DNA of 23,254 nucleotides from a virus: positions 1 to 23,254 of IMG/VR virus record IMGVR_UViG_3300037130_000020; one strand, written 5' to 3'. Positions 22,362-23,254 of the stretch are shown one piece after another. The notes beneath the pieces are model-generated. The model had not been told where the DNA came from and did not search any database. It saw only the letters and a list, made by a program, of their open reading frames with translations. Within the stretch, counting starts at the first letter, position 1. Every line of letters starts with the position of its first letter. Made by a program: the position numbers and the translations under genes.

Positions 22362-22628
22362 ATGGCCGCGCAACCACAGATCCCGGAAGCGAAGATACAG
22401 GCCATGCTTGCGAGCCTGTACGCTTCCCGCGTGCCACAGCAACCCCAGGTGCAGCCGGTGAATCTTGGCAGACCACAGCCGCAGATGATTGCCCAACAAC
22501 TGCGTCCTGTAAACTTAGGTCAGCAGCAGGAACGAACTGATTTGCAGGTTACGCCGTACGGATCGCCGAATATGAGTAATCTTGTAATTGACGATACGCC
22601 AGAAATGAACACACGAAGGAGACGATAA
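22362..22628 (+). CDS. Small Gln/Pro-rich hypothetical protein
   Basis: An 88-aa protein starting MAAQPQIPEAKIQAMLASLY. Residues 25-60 are Gln/Pro-rich with two PVNLGxxQ copies (QPVNLGRPQPQ and RPVNLGQQQ), and the end is a basic RRRR. ATG 22362 follows the previous stop by two bases, with AGGAGA upstream; its stop overlaps the next ATG (TAATG). I recognise no family. A virion linker or a head-tail peptide is possible, not supported by any motif. Confidence 0.55.
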   Translation: MAAQPQIPEAKIQAMLASLYASRVPQQPQVQPVNLGRPQPQMIAQQLRPVNLGQQQERTDLQVTPYGSPNMSNLVIDDTPEMNTRRRR

Positions 22629-23254
22629 TGCCTTTATACCGCAACGCACCGCCCGAATCCGCCAAACTGATTGAGCAGGGATGGCCTGTATACCTTTTCG
22701 GTTCGCGCCAGACTGTTGACGCTCAACTGAGCGTATCTTCCGTCACGATTGCCTCCAACGTCGCCACGGTTGCCGTGACCTCGTGGAGCGGTCCATTGCC
22801 AGTTGTGGGGTCGTTCGCTTCCATTGTGGGGACGCAGTCGAATAGCGGCCTGTTCAACGTCACCAATCTCCCGATCACGGCAGTCACGCTCAATGCGACC
22901 AATACGGACATCGTATCACTCTCGTTTGCCCTCTCCAACGCAAATATCGGAGTCACGCCAGATGTGGGGATGGTGAACGTCCGCTTTGCTCCCATTGGCG
23001 AGGCTGTGACTTCGGCTGGTGGTGCTTCTATCGCTGGCTCAGTCAACACGACAGAAGGACGGTACGGCAATGTTCTGACCGCTCAAGTCTACTTCCCAAT
23101 CGCTCCCTCAGCCGCTACGGTTGCTCTGCAAGGCGCGAATCGGGACAACGACGCGGACTATGTGGACATTGTGGCTATACCGATCACCTCGGGACGCGGA
23201 TTTGCGCAGGTAGAGAGCAATTTCGAGTTTGTCAGATTCAACATCACCGCAGTC
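22628..23254 (+). CDS. Structural protein with adhesion-like beta module, partial
   Basis: The first 209 codons of a gene that runs off the window end. It begins MPLYRNAPPESAKLIEQGWP then VYLFGSRQTVDAQLSVSS. Residues about 34-105 (SNVATVAVTSWSG...SIVGTQSNSGLFNVTNLPIT...) follow the same pattern as residues about 675-740 of the large tail protein (SGVATFSYSLSSG...ITGTTNANGVLNVTNAAIA). The remainder is beta-rich with no membrane or signal segment. Overlap with the previous gene (TAATG) keeps it in the operon. Probably a tail or receptor-binding component; full length unknown. Confidence 0.65.
   Translation, partial: MPLYRNAPPESAKLIEQGWPVYLFGSRQTVDAQLSVSSVTIASNVATVAVTSWSGPLPVVGSFASIVGTQSNSGLFNVTNLPITAVTLNATNTDIVSLSFALSNANIGVTPDVGMVNVRFAPIGEAVTSAGGASIAGSVNTTEGRYGNVLTAQVYFPIAPSAATVALQGANRDNDADYVDIVAIPITSGRGFAQVESNFEFVRFNITAV

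Noticed and set aside
1-23254. tRNA genes, CRISPR arrays, insertion sequences, integrase, tape-measure or lysis genes
   Set aside because: I looked for cloverleaf patterns, regularly spaced repeats, transposase or integrase motifs and long helical tail genes by eye and saw none that could be supported.

Overview
The window is a contiguous piece of a tailed double-stranded DNA bacteriophage (or prophage), covering the packaging, head, connector, tail and ejection-protein block. The evidence is the order terminase small subunit, terminase large subunit, portal, scaffold-like protein, major capsid protein, connector-type proteins, very large tail protein, FN3-type tail protein and three consecutive Ala/Gln-rich virion proteins, all on the + strand and packed with TAATG or ATGA overlaps. 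The long portal (815 aa), the absence of a tape-measure or tail-tube gene, and the run of ejection-like proteins favour a short-tailed (podovirus-like) virion. The protein families recall uncharacterised soil phages, perhaps of Acidobacteriota hosts, but that host guess rests on memory of similar proteins and cannot be proved here.

Layout. 1-608: three small minus-strand genes, two of them coiled-coil-like, reading leftwards from a good sigma70-type promoter. 609-771: a divergent control region with a leftward TTGACA/TAATCT promoter and a 7-bp dyad near the rightward TACAAT box. 772-2973: terminase genes with a ribbon-helix-helix (RHH) gene between them, preceded by a GTAACA/TGTTAC operator-like repeat. 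2970-7275: small protein, portal, a 34-aa microgene, a small basic protein and the scaffold-like protein. 7285-8991: a 57-aa protein, a promoter with a long leader, and the capsid gene. 9046-11975: connector and neck proteins. 11977-16658: a tail protein that appears split in two by a cassette of three Ig-like (He_PIG) repeats. 16659-17225: FN3-like tail protein. 17225-18472: an accessory insert (GNAT-like, HNH-AP2 homing endonuclease, small unknown). 18528-22359: three probable ejection or internal virion proteins, the first with a C-terminal Hint (hedgehog/intein) domain. 22362-23254: a small unknown gene and a partial structural gene sharing an adhesion-like module with the large tail protein.

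How they work together: the terminase packages DNA through the portal into a shell built from capsid protein on the scaffold; connector proteins close the head; the large tail protein, FN3 protein and last gene make the receptor-facing tail; the Ala/Gln-rich proteins probably ride inside the head or tail for ejection. The points that most deserve a second look are the Hint-bearing virion protein with its structured leader, the PIG-cassette split of the tail gene, and the RHH gene with its own apparent operator inside the terminase operon.
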